Below, one piece after another: positions 1 through 12,735 of a stretch of 64,000 nt of DNA. Source of the stretch: Apus apus (lineage: Eukaryota > Chordata > Aves > Apodiformes > Apodidae); assembly GCF_020740795.1 (NCBI RefSeq), contig NC_067294.1:4650001-4714000 (forward strand), in the 5' to 3' direction. Position 1 is the stretch's first letter; each line of letters starts with the position of its first letter. The notes below the pieces were generated by a model that saw only the letters and a list, made by a program, of their open reading frames with translations, ran no database searches and had not been told where the DNA came from. The translations under genes and the position numbers were made by a program.

Positions 1-288
1 TATTTATAGATGAAAGCTGAAGAGTCGCATGTGAACAGATATTAGATATTTAAATGATAACACATGAGTGATGCTCATAGATCTAGGCTGATGCCTAAAA
101 AAAGGATGCAGGCAGTGGGACATGTTCATCTCTAATGTATTTTTACCTAGATGAGCTAGAAGAAGCGGATTTTGGCTGCAACTCTGCAGCTGATCAGAGC
201 TCTGTGTGCTGCTTGGCACTGGAAAGCTTCAGTCCAGCCCCATTTTGTACCACTTATGGCTCTAACCAGCAAATCAGTTGGTGCTGCT

Positions 289-385
289 TAAAAAAAATAG
301 CTTTTAAAAAACTAAAACAAGAACAACAACCAAACAAAAAAAACCCACAACACACAAAAAACCCCCAACAAAACAAAAACACGCA
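289..385 (+). repeat. A/C-rich low-complexity repeat
   Basis: Almost only A and C, made of CAAAA, CAACA and CCCAA blocks. Low complexity, no coding value. Confidence 0.8.
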
Positions 386-1151
386 GCAACCTTCAGCTCT
401 CTTAGAACTTCCATGAAGGACCCTTTTCCTGCAACAGTCCCACAGAGGTGTTCAAAACACCAAACTCCTATTTGCCCTCTCTGGAAATGACAGTCCTGAT
501 TAGGACTTGGCTGTACAAACCCGATGAAGCAAAACAAAAACATTTCACAGCCCACAGCATTCCTGGCTCCTCATCAGAATGCTGGCAGCCAGTAGAGGGA
601 ATTAAAACCCTCCAGTCCTGGGCTAAGTCTCAGTCCCTTCATCTTCCTCCTTCCAGCTTTTGCACTTCAAATTATCAGATAAGGACAAATTACCTTTAAT
701 GAGAGTTATTACTCAGCATCTCAGGTGCACATGGCTGTATCATCCACAGGCCCTGCCAATTGTGTCCTGATTTGAGTGGAAACAGCTTCAGTAAGTGGCC
801 TTAAGCAGAGAGGACATCATCAGCCTCCCAGCTGAGAACCATATTTCAGCTGGCCTAGCTCTGTTCCTTACTCTTTGGCAAGGGTACAGCCCTCAGCAGA
901 AGAGATTAATGGCTTAAACCCAGGGCTCCATTTTACATTAAGCCAGGCTATTGCTAACTTCCACCAAGCACTGAGGTTTAAAAGCAGAGAGATTGGCACT
1001 GACCACACACAACTGGCATCCATAAGCAGTGACACATCAGCCACCAGCCCAACCAAGAGCCCTGAGCTCGTGCTTCAGCAGCAGAAAGGCTATTAACAGT
1101 TGCTGCCCATCACAGGGCAAGGTGCCCTTCCAGATGGAGGTTTGGTTCTGG

Positions 1152-1180
1152 GTTTTTTTGAGGGGTTTTTCCCCCCCCCC
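1152..1180 (+). repeat. T/G run followed by C homopolymer
   Basis: Runs of seven T, four G, five T, then ten C. Prone to slippage and sequencing error. Confidence 0.7.
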
Positions 1181-3827
1181 ATCTCCTTTACATTCTGTAT
1201 TACCCACCCTAGACAATGTTTCTTTCATCCATAAATGTTTGTCTGACTCCATCCTGCCCCAATATAGACACTCCACACACCAAAGCGGGGGGGGAAATAA
1301 TAAAAAAATCCTAAAGACAATAGCACACTCACACAACCAGGTTGGAAAGGCTGCCACCAACAGAAGCCAATTAGTGTTACTACTAAGGTTTCTCCTCATT
1401 GCCTAGTAAACCTCTGCATCTCCAGGAATCGCCTTTCAGGAATTACTACCCAGTACTCCCTCTGCCATCACTCCACAAACCCCATGTTGCTGTTTCACCA
1501 GGGCCAACAACCTGGCCCAGCCTCTGCTCTCCACCAAGCCCTAACTTTCACTAAATGAAATGGAAGCCTGGGATGGATAATTCAGGGAGCAGCCATCTCA
1601 ACAAAGCTTCTTGACTACTCAGAAACTTCTGCTTTTATAGACAAACCGGCTGGGTTACAACTGGTGGCTCACAGGGATATCCAGTGAAACCACTCACTCC
1701 AGAGGGTGGAGGAACACACACAGGCTCTGCAGCTATTCCAGAGCAAAAGCAGTATTTCACACTAAAAAAAAAACAGCCAGGAAGTGAACACCCCTCAGAA
1801 GCATCTTGTATCCCAACTATTTCACTTTAAGGTGCACATTTATTAGACATTTCTCACATCCATCCATCACAGCACGATCTGCAACGAGTGGGTATCCAGC
1901 TCCAGCAGGGATAATTTAAAACAGACTTCAAAATAACACACTTGTGCCCCAAGTCAGACCAAAAGCCCTGCCGGGGCAGCAGATACCCCCTGCAGCAACA
2001 AGGAGGGCACAGAGAGCCTTGCGACAGCCTCACGTCTCCAACATCACAACCACACTCGGCTTCTCGAGATGGCGCCCGGGCCGCTTCAGCAGCCACCCAC
2101 AGGCTTCTGCAGAAGTGGACACACAGCTCTGCTTTCCTGCTGGCTTACGAGGAGCTTCACGAACTCCAGCGCATCTTAACCCCTCCCTTGTACTTTAAGA
2201 GGCCAGAGGATTCAGACATTTTAAAGACAACCGCAGGTCACTCTCGTTCGCAGGCCGAAAGGCAACCCCAGCGAGCACAGCTCAAGCCTGCCCGTTTCTC
2301 GCACCTTCCTGAGAAACAGCAGACACCACAAGACTTACCTCAGCCCTGGAGAGCACGGAGCAACATCCCACCAGCCTGAGGACCCATCCACGCTGCCAAA
2401 ACACCTCGTGAAGTGCTCGGTGGATCCAGAGGAGACCTGCGAGGAGCCCCCTGAGGGGCTTTAAGGGCCGGGCGGGAGGAGCCTGTGGGCACACCTGGCT
2501 GGGGCGGCGCCTCAGGAGCTGCAGCTGCTCACAGTCCTGCTTCCCGACCAGCTGCGAGGGAAAAACCTGCCCCAAGCCATGCTCTCCTTCGCAAGGAGAG
2601 GGAGAGCAGCCCTACTGCCATTCCTGCCCCATCCCTGAGGTACTCAGTGGAAGAAGAGGTGCTCCTCGCTGTCCCTGCTGGCTCCTCAGGCCTAGGCCCC
2701 GCAGGAAGGGAGGCCAAAGCCGGTTTGGGGGTCATTCCTGAGGGCAGAGGGGACACGAGAGAGAGAAAGGAAGGATCTGGCCGTGCCGGCTCAGCGTTAC
2801 AGCCTTCAGCCTGCAGACAGGGCTTCTCAAGCTGCTGGCTAGATGGGGAGGTCCTTGCCCCAAGTCCCTCGGGGGTCACAGCACCAGAGCAGCACGGCTC
2901 GGCTGCTTCCCGGGCGGGTGGGCAGCGCTGCTCTTCCTTTCCCTCTGGAAAAGATCTGTGAGCGAGGCAATTCAGAGAAGAAATGTTGCTTATTTCGTCA
3001 CTTATATCAGCATGCATTTGGAAAATTTTAAATGGTATTAAAAGCTTCGATAGAAACAAGTTTTAAAGTGTACAAAGTATTTGTTATCGTTTTGCTGTGA
3101 CAAGGATGCTGTGAGGCATCTGGAGGCTCCACACGGGCTGACAGCAGCTAAGAATAAACCACTCCTACGTGTGAAGGTGCTACAAACCAGCATTTTAGAT
3201 CTTAAATGACACAGCTTCAATGCACGTGTTTCCTACCCCCTGGGCACAGACAGATTCACACCCAGGAATAAACCCAACATTTCCAACATTTGGTGGCAAA
3301 GGTCAAACTCCCTGGGCTTTCAGCGCCAGGGTTGATATTGCCACTTCATTATGGTGGCTCTGTGTGGGATTCGTGCCAGCAGCACAGAGCTCACTGTGTA
3401 AAGTGACTGAAATTCAATGTAGTAATGGCAGATAGATTCGTGGCAGTGGTAACATCCATACGGAATCTCTGACTACAGCAGGCAAATCTTCCAAAATTAG
3501 ATATCAAATCCATTTTAAAGCAAAGCTTCAACAGGCTGTTGGATTCAAACCAGGCATAATTACCAGCTTAAATCAAATCAGGATGGAGACACCAAATTTC
3601 ACCTGTTTCCCACAATGAAATCCTCCTGAGATGAGGTCTCAGCACAGGGCTGTCAATCAGGGACAAGCTGGAGCAAAGAGGAGCTAAACTGGGTAATAAG
3701 CAAAGCCCAGGATAAAGCCCAGTAAACGAGGATGGGCATTTATTCACTGAAGAGGAGGAATGTGTTTGTTACTTCGTGCTCCTCTCGTTTCTATGTGTTT
3801 TGCCTTGTCACTTAAGAAGCACTAAAA

Positions 3828-3896
3828 CATATATGCACATATATATGGGATTATTATGGGACGGGAGATAGATATATATATATATGCATATATAAA
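3828..3896 (+). repeat. AT dinucleotide microsatellite, interrupted
   Basis: Alternating AT/TA blocks around a short unique core (TGGGACGGGAGATAG). Confidence 0.8.
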
Positions 3897-4525
3897 AAGC
3901 CTTCTGACCTCATGGGGTGGGAGGGATGGAGAAGGGTGCTTGTAACTTCAGATCCCCTTGTTCATTCAAAAAATGCAAGGTTTGGGGCTTTTTTTTCTTG
4001 CTAAATCCGAAGTCCCTGCTTTAACAAAACACAGCCTCCCCTTTGCTTTTGTGTGTGTAAAAGTGGAGTAGCCTGGCTTTTATCAAAGGCCTAAATGTGC
4101 CTTCGTGTCAATATAATCAAGAGGGACCAAACCAGGGGGGGATGATTGTGCTGCTGCTCCTCCAGATACTCCAGACCTTTATGTGTCTGATCATCTCCAA
4201 CACAGACATCTGCCCCTGACACCAGGGCACGACTGGGGATGCTGTGGGGCACTGATGCACTCTGACCTTACGTCTGTGTGAAGAAACAGTTGAAAGGCTG
4301 AATCTTTTCACTCTGAGAATGAAATGGAGTTCCTTAAAGTCTGGCTTAAGTCACATTAAAGCAGCCCTCGAGGAGCTAGAACACTGTGCTTTTATCCTTC
4401 AGCTCAGAGTGGTCTGTGGAAACTCCCAAGATGGAACTGAACGCCCTTTCTGAGGAAATTTAACTGTATCTTTGGAATTAAAATAAAACTTTTATACAGT
4501 CCTAATCTACAAAATGGATATATCT

Positions 4526-4571
4526 AAAAATTTTTATTTAAAAAAAAAAGAAAATACAGCAGAAAAAAAAA
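4526..4571 (+). repeat. A-rich tract
   Basis: Mixed A and T runs with two A stretches of nine to ten bases. Confidence 0.7.
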
Positions 4572-5060
4572 GTGCCTGCAGCTTCTGACCAGGTTCAGGG
4601 CACCTCTAAAGTTAAAGAACCAAAGAAACACAAGAACTCCCTGTGTCCATGCCACAGATAAGCATCACCACCCACACCAACAGAAGTCAACTCACTACCA
4701 ACAGTGTGTTTCCCATCTAACCTCCCTACAATAAATAACCATCTGTTTTCAGACAAGCTAATACCAGCCTCCAGTAACCAAAACCCAAGCCTTGCTCTTA
4801 AGAAATGGGACATACATTCCTTGCAGTTCCTTATCAGGACCTGTTTTTGCAATCAGCCGTGCCCTCAAGTGCCCCTGGGATGGTGCTTGAAGTCTCTCGA
4901 CAAGGACTGTGCACAACATAGTTGAACATATTTAAATGTTTGCACAATAGGGACTCAGGAGCATCATTATTTGGTAGCAGTTACTGCCAAAGCTTCCCAA
5001 AATATGAAGCAGATCATATCAATACCAACTGTTCGCATCTTCTAGACAGATCTGCTGGTG

Positions 5061-5098
5061 AAAAAAAAAAAAAAGAAGAAAGAAAATAAAAAGAAAAA
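5061..5098 (+). repeat. Purine (A/G) tract
   Basis: Fourteen A residues followed by GAAGAAAG-type blocks; on the coding strand of COL23A1 this is a pyrimidine tract deep in intron 2. Confidence 0.75.
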
Positions 5099-8000
5099 TC
5101 TGTTCCACATCTCATCCAAGCTCTTCAGTTTCTCTCAGCAGTGAAGCAGCACAAACCTGCTCGATCCTCCTGCACCAAGTGTGCTGCACACTGGAGTTGC
5201 ACGAACGGAGACTCCTCAGAGACAGCACAAAATGGGGAGAAAACCCAGACAAACTCGAGCCAGAAAGAAACATTTCCAGATGTACTGCACTGATAGACCT
5301 CATCTCTACTAGTGGTGTGTTTTTTTTTAGAAGTCTGACCACAAGCATACAGATGGCTGGGAACTTAATCAAACCTATTTAATTTTTCTTTGTAAATACT
5401 TCCCTCTCCATGTCATACTTGCTGGGAAGCTGCCCAAGAGCCTGGGGCACGAGGGGTAACATTTTTATGTGGTGCATAGAGCTTGGGTTTAAGAGGTCCA
5501 CCCAGGGGCCACTGGCCCCCACATGCTGCTGGTACAGCCAATGACTACAGTAGTGCTACAGAGAGCCAGAAGCAAAGGGAGAAAAGTGGGATTTCTTGCA
5601 AGTGTGTAGGAAACATCAAACATGGGGCTGGAGCCAAGTCCCCCACTGCAGTTGTCTGGACATAAATGGTCCCAGCCAACTTGCACCAAAGGGGATCTTC
5701 TGATGAATGAGGTCCTGTGTTGGGTGCCAGTGGCTTTGCCATGGGGTCGCTCAGGGGGGTTAAAAAGAAATTTGTGCTACACAGCCATCCCCACGTAAAG
5801 ACTGACTTTTCTTGGCCTTGTCATGATCACAATCATTTTGAAAAAATAAACCATGAAGGGCAGCTGCCATTCAGCAGAAGCCAAGTTCTCTTAATGTCAT
5901 CAATAAATAACTACAGAAATAGACCATATTTAAACATGAGCTAGAACCATGAGCAACAGCTTCAAATACAGCCAACACAGCTCCAAATCCCCACCCCAAC
6001 CAAGATTCAGCATGGCCTACAAGATGAACGCAAGGTCTTTCACAAATACCTCCCCAACTCCCATTTGCAGAAAAAGATGGACTTCTGGCACCAAATCAGC
6101 ATTTAACCCTGTGACAAGCCTTCTCAAGCCCCCTCCGCGTGTCTCCTGCCTGCACTTCATTCGTCCTGCATCTGTGGGTTTTTTTATCCTTCTTGCCCCA
6201 CTAGGTCACATTAAAAAAAGCAAATGAGCACATGCTGGGTGGGCAGGGGGACATTCAGGACCTGCCATCCCCTGCATTTCCAGCAGCTCTTTGCCTCACT
6301 CCTACAAAAGGCCGGGAGCTCGATCCATCTGCCGCAGGGATGAAACCCAAGAAGCACATTGTTTCACATGGGCTGCCAAATCCGGGCGTCCAGGAGGATC
6401 TTGGCACCAGCATATCTTCTGCCACATGATGAAACAAAGACTGATGGTGACAAACGAAGAACAGGTGGAGGTTTAATGAGGTCACTGAACCATGTGAGTG
6501 CAACCTGCGGGCTGCATTAACACAAGCTTGTGCCACCAGGCTGGTGCTGGGGGTGGAAAACTATGGCCTGCAGAGACAATCGCCTCCCCCCAGGGCTGGA
6601 TGCTGCATCCAAGTGGTGGAATTACAGTGGATGGGGCCATAGCTGGGAAATGATGAGAACTGTTGCCTCCTGGGTCCAATTTAGAAAAGCAGAAAGAAAT
6701 GCAGCCTTTTTACTGTGTAGTTTATCATGGCAGGACAGGTGCAATTAAAAAAAGATTGGGAACTGAATCTGTCTCCTCACACTTCTTCTCCATTCAGTGT
6801 GGCACCACGGGGACCTGTCACTCAGAGGCTGGTGTACCTTATGCAGGCACATGGTGAGGTCAGTTCAATCACGGGTTCGTACACATCCAGCACCACAGTC
6901 AGGTACAGCCACTGCATCTCTACCACCCCACCCAGCACCCATTGCCAAGGGATCCCAGGGACACTGCTGCAGCAATACCATCTCCAGACTAGTCACTAAC
7001 ATGGATCGACAAACCCACAGCCAAACCCTCCACACTGGCTGCTTTTAAAATAGTTTTTCAGTGATTTCCTATAGCCAGTCCAACTTCATGGAAAATGAAG
7101 GTGAAGGAGTCGCGCAGATGCTGGAAACTGCCACCCTCTGGGGACAAACCTGCTGGTGTCACACTACCTTCCCCTGGAGAAAGGTCTGGGTGCTCTGTGT
7201 ATCAGACATGATAATTTAAATAATTTCACTGCTGATCTAGATGGCCAGTTACTACAATAAAAGTAAACCCCAGTCCACACTCAGAATTAAGACTGGGATG
7301 CACCAAGCTCGGCAGCTACTAAAGACTCAGAGAAAAGTAGGATTTTAAAGTTATAAAATTCCCACTCACCTTGGTTATTGTGACACTTGGAGCCTTAAGT
7401 ATGATTCCCAGCTGGCACGATCAGTCCTCGGCTTGTGTTTTGGGTTGGCAGTGCAGGGGCAGGAGGGAAGGATAAGCAAATTTGGCAACATGAAGGCAGC
7501 TAGTTAGGTGCTGTAGTTCTGAGGAATACTTTCCTTTAAGGAACCTCTATTTACCAAGAGCTGAAAAGGACTCTCTTGCCCAGAAATCTGTAAAATAGCC
7601 TAAAAGCTACTGATAGATTTGCCACTTGGGGATTAATTCCAGACTTTTTTGGAGTTACAGGAGTGCTGCAATATTTGGAGTCCTTAAAGTGCACTACACC
7701 CACTGCCCCTGCAACCCAACAATGTAAAACGAATAAATATATCTTAGAGCAACAAAAACAGGAGCAAACTACCAGCACCAGGAGAAGAGCAATGTTTCTG
7801 GTCTTTGGATGGGAAAACAGGAGATACACCACGTTTATGGAACGTCTGGGGCTTCTCGAGAGGAAGCCAAGGGCAGAGGTTGGTGGGGCTGATGGGGCTG
7901 TTTGTCCAGGTTTACCTGGGCTGATGCTCCCTGAAAGAGGCCAGAGGGACTGTTATTTAACAGTATCTATTGAGGAACGAAGCAACATCCACCCAGTGCA

Positions 8001-11000
8001 GCAGGAGCAGAGAAGCAGCAGACATACAGCCCTGCTGCTCTGGTTTGATTTTGCTGGTCGCTCTCTACTCCAGCAGCACGTGCAGGTGAGGGTGGTTCCT
8101 GTGCAGTGTGGATCTGTGCAACGCAAGCCATGAAACATCAGCCTGGAGCTCCTTGGTGGCAGAGAAATAATGCAGCTCTTGCTTCAGGAATACATCAGCG
8201 GTAGCTGACTTCTCAAAAATAATTTCTGTGCTAAAACCTGCTTCTATCAACACTGCATGAACGATAAGATCAACCTAAAGCACGCTGGGTTTGAAACACA
8301 TTCCCATCCTGTTACATACAGGAGGGACCGGAGATGACAACACTACTGGCTTAATGGATGGCACAGAGATCCAGTTGGTACCACGCCAGGCGCAATCTAT
8401 TTTCAATAATCCGTTCTGCAAAGTCAAGTCACTGCTCATGTGGGTGACATTAATCCATCATTTGAACCAGAAAGAGGAGGAAACCAACTAGAAGCTGATG
8501 AGAAGCTCCCAGGTGAGTCAGTCTGTGAGCACTGAACCAACCTGCTTCAGAGAAAGGCAGCACTGAAGGAAGGGGCTGGCAGCAAAAAATATCTGTGCCT
8601 AGATAAATGACTTCATATGTCGAGACAAAGATAAAGTTACACGGAGCCTCTCGCAGAGGATATGGTCATCAGGTTTATTTTTGTAGTTTTCATTACACTC
8701 AAAATAACTTTGGCAGACAGAAAAAATAAATTTTCAAAGCCTTCTCCCATTGATGTCACCAGTTTTAATTAATTTTTGCTGAAGTGGTCTAAAGATGAAT
8801 GCTGCTGGGAAAGGGCTGGTTCCTGGTGTATTGCTCTGGGCCTCCGTGTTCAAATGCCAGAGCTGCACCAAACGCCACCAGGATAAATCCTGTCACAGCC
8901 TCACTGGGAGATGGCTCCGGCCCATTGCCCCGCGCCAGTGGTTTTGAGGCCAGACTGCCTTTTAGCTCACGCTTCTGACTCCATCTCTGAGATGCTGCCA
9001 GCTCTGGGAATAACACTGGTACCACACTGTTTCCTGCCTCGGAAAGTCCTGGCCACATCCAGCATTAACGTAGCCTCGGCAGGACATTAAATGTCACTGC
9101 TGGCTGACACAGAAGCTGGTCTGGGAGGGAATTGTTTGGATGCGTGTTGAGAGCAGAGGACGTGCCTTCCCTTGGATGCCAGTGTGCTGGGGAGCTCAGT
9201 TTGAGAGCAGTCTGACACAAACCTCCTCTTTTCTGCACACCTGGCTGTCACCTGCCACTCCCTCCACCATCATGAGCTTCTCAAGAAGGGTGCAGAGCAG
9301 TGCCCAAGGAGGCTTTGCAATAGAGAAAAGCAAGCCAGCGTGAGCAAAAGTCCCCCTGACACTGCCATGACATACCTGGCTGCTGCCACAGTGTCACCAA
9401 CTGTCTCCGGACACACTGCAACCCACAGGACCACAAGGAAACCATTCCTTTACTTTCAAAAGAGACCTTGGGCTCCTTTATTCTTGCTGCTGGTACCCTG
9501 CAGTGCCCAACAGATGCATGAGCATGGCTGGGAAGAGATGCCAAACCAAGCAAAACTCCTGCTCCTCTGTTTATTTCCATCTGTTGCAACCACTCGGGAA
9601 ACAACCTCCCAGCCCAAAGGTTTTCATCATTCTGAAGCCATGTAACAGCTCCCCTAAGCAGAGCTTTAAGATTCCCAAAGATGAGATGGGGGCCCACCAC
9701 TCTCTGGCAGCTGCTTTCCAGGACCTTCTGGAAGAAGATGGAAGGTATCCATGCCCATCCCAGGTAGCTCCCAGGAGAAAGCGGCTGGCAGCTCTGCACA
9801 TGTGGCGTGCAGACACAGCTCCAGATGTCCTCGGGGCCTTCCACAAATATCCCAAAGGGACTGGGGAATGGTCGCCAGGAAGGAGCTGATGGAAGGTAGC
9901 CAGCAGTAATTTCTATGCTCAAAGAGTGCTTTTCCAAAAGCTGCTAAGACAAGTGATCGGATCGTATTTTTGAAGGGGTAAGATTTGAAAACACATTGAA
10001 CAGAAAGTGCCTGCGCTGAAATGGCACCATTTGTCAAAAAAGTCTTCCCAGCCAGTTGTTCTTCGTTATTCAGATGACTCTGGCTGTTTTTTTAGAGCCC
10101 TGGCACAGGTTTTTCCATGCAGGCAAGAATTCCATTTGTGTTTGTAAGTTTAGTGTAAAAAAAATCCTGTTTCTAATACTGCAATTGTAATGTCCTGACC
10201 TTCTGCAGGCAAGGTCAGACTGAGCAAGTAAAGCCTGCTGAAGCAAAGGGACTAGCAGGATATGGGAAACTGAGGCAAGAAGGATTTAGGAAATATTTTT
10301 AAGTTTGAAGATGTTGTAAAGCTCTTTATCTCATTCTAAATCATAGAAATTATAGAAAAACACTGAGTTTTAATGGTTTCAGCAGGCAGAAAAACATCTC
10401 TTGAGGTAGCAGTAAGGAATACTTCGGATGTTTAAGCTGCAAAGCAACTCAGAAAAGCAGAGATCACCACTAATTTAAAAAATAAATACTTGCTTTCGTT
10501 TGATATGCTTCCATATCTGTTTAACTATCCTGAAGGGCTCATGACTCAGGAGCTCGGCACTACAGACCCAGATACTGAAGATGTGAAAAGAGAGCAAAAA
10601 TACAGAGTTGTTATCATGCAAGAGTGTGAAACAAAGCGCGGCCTTAAGAGCTCAGCGCATCCCATTTGGCCTGCTGGAAAACATCTGCCCTTTGTCAGGA
10701 CTACAAAGCAAGCAGAGCCCTCTCCTCCTTGATCTGCAGCAATTAGGGAAATTCTGTTGTGCTAATTACCTGGGGAGAAGGCAGATAACGAGTGACACTT
10801 GAAAACAACATTTACATCAGTAAAAAATCAGGCAGAGATTTCAAGTCTCTGGGAACCACAAAATGTCCTGCGCCAAACCTCTACAGCAAGCTGGAGAAAC
10901 CTGATCCCTGTGCATAAAGTTAGGGTAAAAACTGAAAAAAATAGATAATCAAAACCCTATATAAATAATAACAAGAGCAGCAAGAATGCCTCTCAAGTTG

Positions 11001-11678
11001 CTGAGTCTGCAGAGGTAGGGAGGATTTGAAATGATCGGCTTCCCCAAGTACAGATGGTTTGAATTGCTGAGAAATGGAGCAATCTGCTGTCCTGCAGGCT
11101 GGAGCACCCTCTGCTCCTGCTGCTGCCAAGCCATTATTGGGAAATATTTGTCACATATTAACTGGAACATCAGATTACTACACTGAACATTTAACACTGT
11201 TTTGTAATGTATACATACGTTCAAAAGCATATGACACCATCTCGGCATGAATTCAAGATGAGGACAGGGATGAGCATCATCCAGCAGCCAGGAAATTTGG
11301 AGTTAAGGCTCCGGAGTGCAAAGCCCACAGAGGTACTGTTAAATAAAAAGGTACATGGAAACAAAGCACATAGGTTGAAATACACAGTGCTAGAGCAGCT
11401 GAAAGAGCTGGAGATTTTCACACTCTCTGTCTGCAACACAGCAAGGACCAGCTGCCAGGCAGGGCATTTTCTGCAGACTGGGGCTTGCTTAAAACCTTTT
11501 TTTTAAAACTGGATTTAAGAGAAAACATTTGGTCTCAGGCTCTAGCACAGTGCATCCAGCACCTCAAGCTCTTGAGGGACCTTTTCACAGACCTTGAACA
11601 CTTCTGACGTGATGACTGCTGTGTTTAACAGGAGCCTTTTGCACCTCAGGTTTCAGAAGACTGTGCTTAAAAATACAA

Positions 11679-11733
11679 GGGGGGGGGAATAAAAAAACAC
11701 ACTCCTTTAAAAGAGAAAAAAAAAAAAAAAAAA
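11679..11733 (+). repeat. G homopolymer plus poly(A) tract
   Basis: A run of nine G, then A-rich sequence ending in a long A run (11716-11733). I looked for a processed pseudogene upstream of the poly(A) and saw none. Confidence 0.75.
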
Positions 11734-12660
11734 GGCAGCCAGAGGCCACCCAATTGAAAAACAAAGTGTTTGCAAGCATGAAGTTTTAGTTTTGCTTTCA
11801 ACCCACCTCCAAGTGCTCATGAACTGAAGCCTGTCCTAAATGCCACATAAACAAGTGGTTCCTGCACCTGCTGGACAGCATCCTGCAGCAAAGGCTGCGT
11901 GAGGATCCCACCGGAGAAGGAGGCTGAATGTGAGGGAACGAGGGGCCTCTCTGCAAAATATCACAGGCCTGGCTCAGGGAACGACAATAATAAAAATATT
12001 GAGCTGCTGTTTCACAGGGAGCCAACATATGGGGACAGCCTGTCCTGGGCCTGCCTGGTGCCAGCAGCACGCAACCGCTGCGGCCCCGTCCCAAATAGCT
12101 GGGGGGCCGAAAAGCCACGTTCCTCCCCGGCGCGGGGTCACCATCCCAGCCTGCCAGGGCATTCCAGAGCCTGACCTGCACCGACCCGCTTCTCCCAACC
12201 CCCAAGGATGCTCTCTTCTGCCTCAGCCACAGAAATGCCCAACCCATGAAGGAGACAAAATGTCACCAAGTTGTTGTCATCATCCTCCCTCCTCCGCTTT
12301 GGCTGAATAGCTAAAGCAAAACAGCTCCACTCAAAGCAGCGGCAGATGCTGAGAGCAACTACGGAGACACCTTTTAGTGGCATCCCCAGCGGCAGAGCCT
12401 GAGCGGTACTTTTTTTAAGCTTTTTAAAAAATATATTATTCTTTTTCTTGATGCTTGGGATGCTCCGTGGCCCTGGCGAAACGGCCGGGCCCCCTCTGCT
12501 GGCCACCAGCCCCGCGGCTCTCCCGCAGCCCTGCCTGCCCCGAACGGCCCCCAGGATCCCATCTGAGAAGTCAGGCTGCTTTGTACCAACCCACTTGAGC
12601 CCTGTAGACGAATAGGCGAGTTACTGCAGAGCACAAAGCACAAAATGGGTCGGGTTGTTA

Positions 12661-12735
12661 CTGTGGGTTGTTTTTTTTTTGTGGGGTGTTGCTTGTGTGT
12701 CTTTTGTTTTGTTTGGGTTTTTTTGCTTGATTGTT
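12661..12735 (+). repeat. T/G-rich low-complexity repeat
   Basis: T runs interspersed with GTTTG and GTGTG blocks. Low complexity. Confidence 0.75.

Noticed and set aside
2529..3059. Minus-strand ORF of 176 codons
   Set aside because: Lies in the GC-elevated patch with equally open frames on the other strand; no domain recognised.
7861..7960. Gly/Pro-rich plus-strand reading (CPGLPGLMLPERG) as a collagen exon
   Set aside because: It is on the opposite strand to COL23A1 and has no sustained Gly-X-Y periodicity.
11679..11733. Poly(A) tract as the tail of a processed pseudogene
   Set aside because: No coding remnant or target-site duplication seen upstream; a G homopolymer precedes it, which suggests simple repeat.
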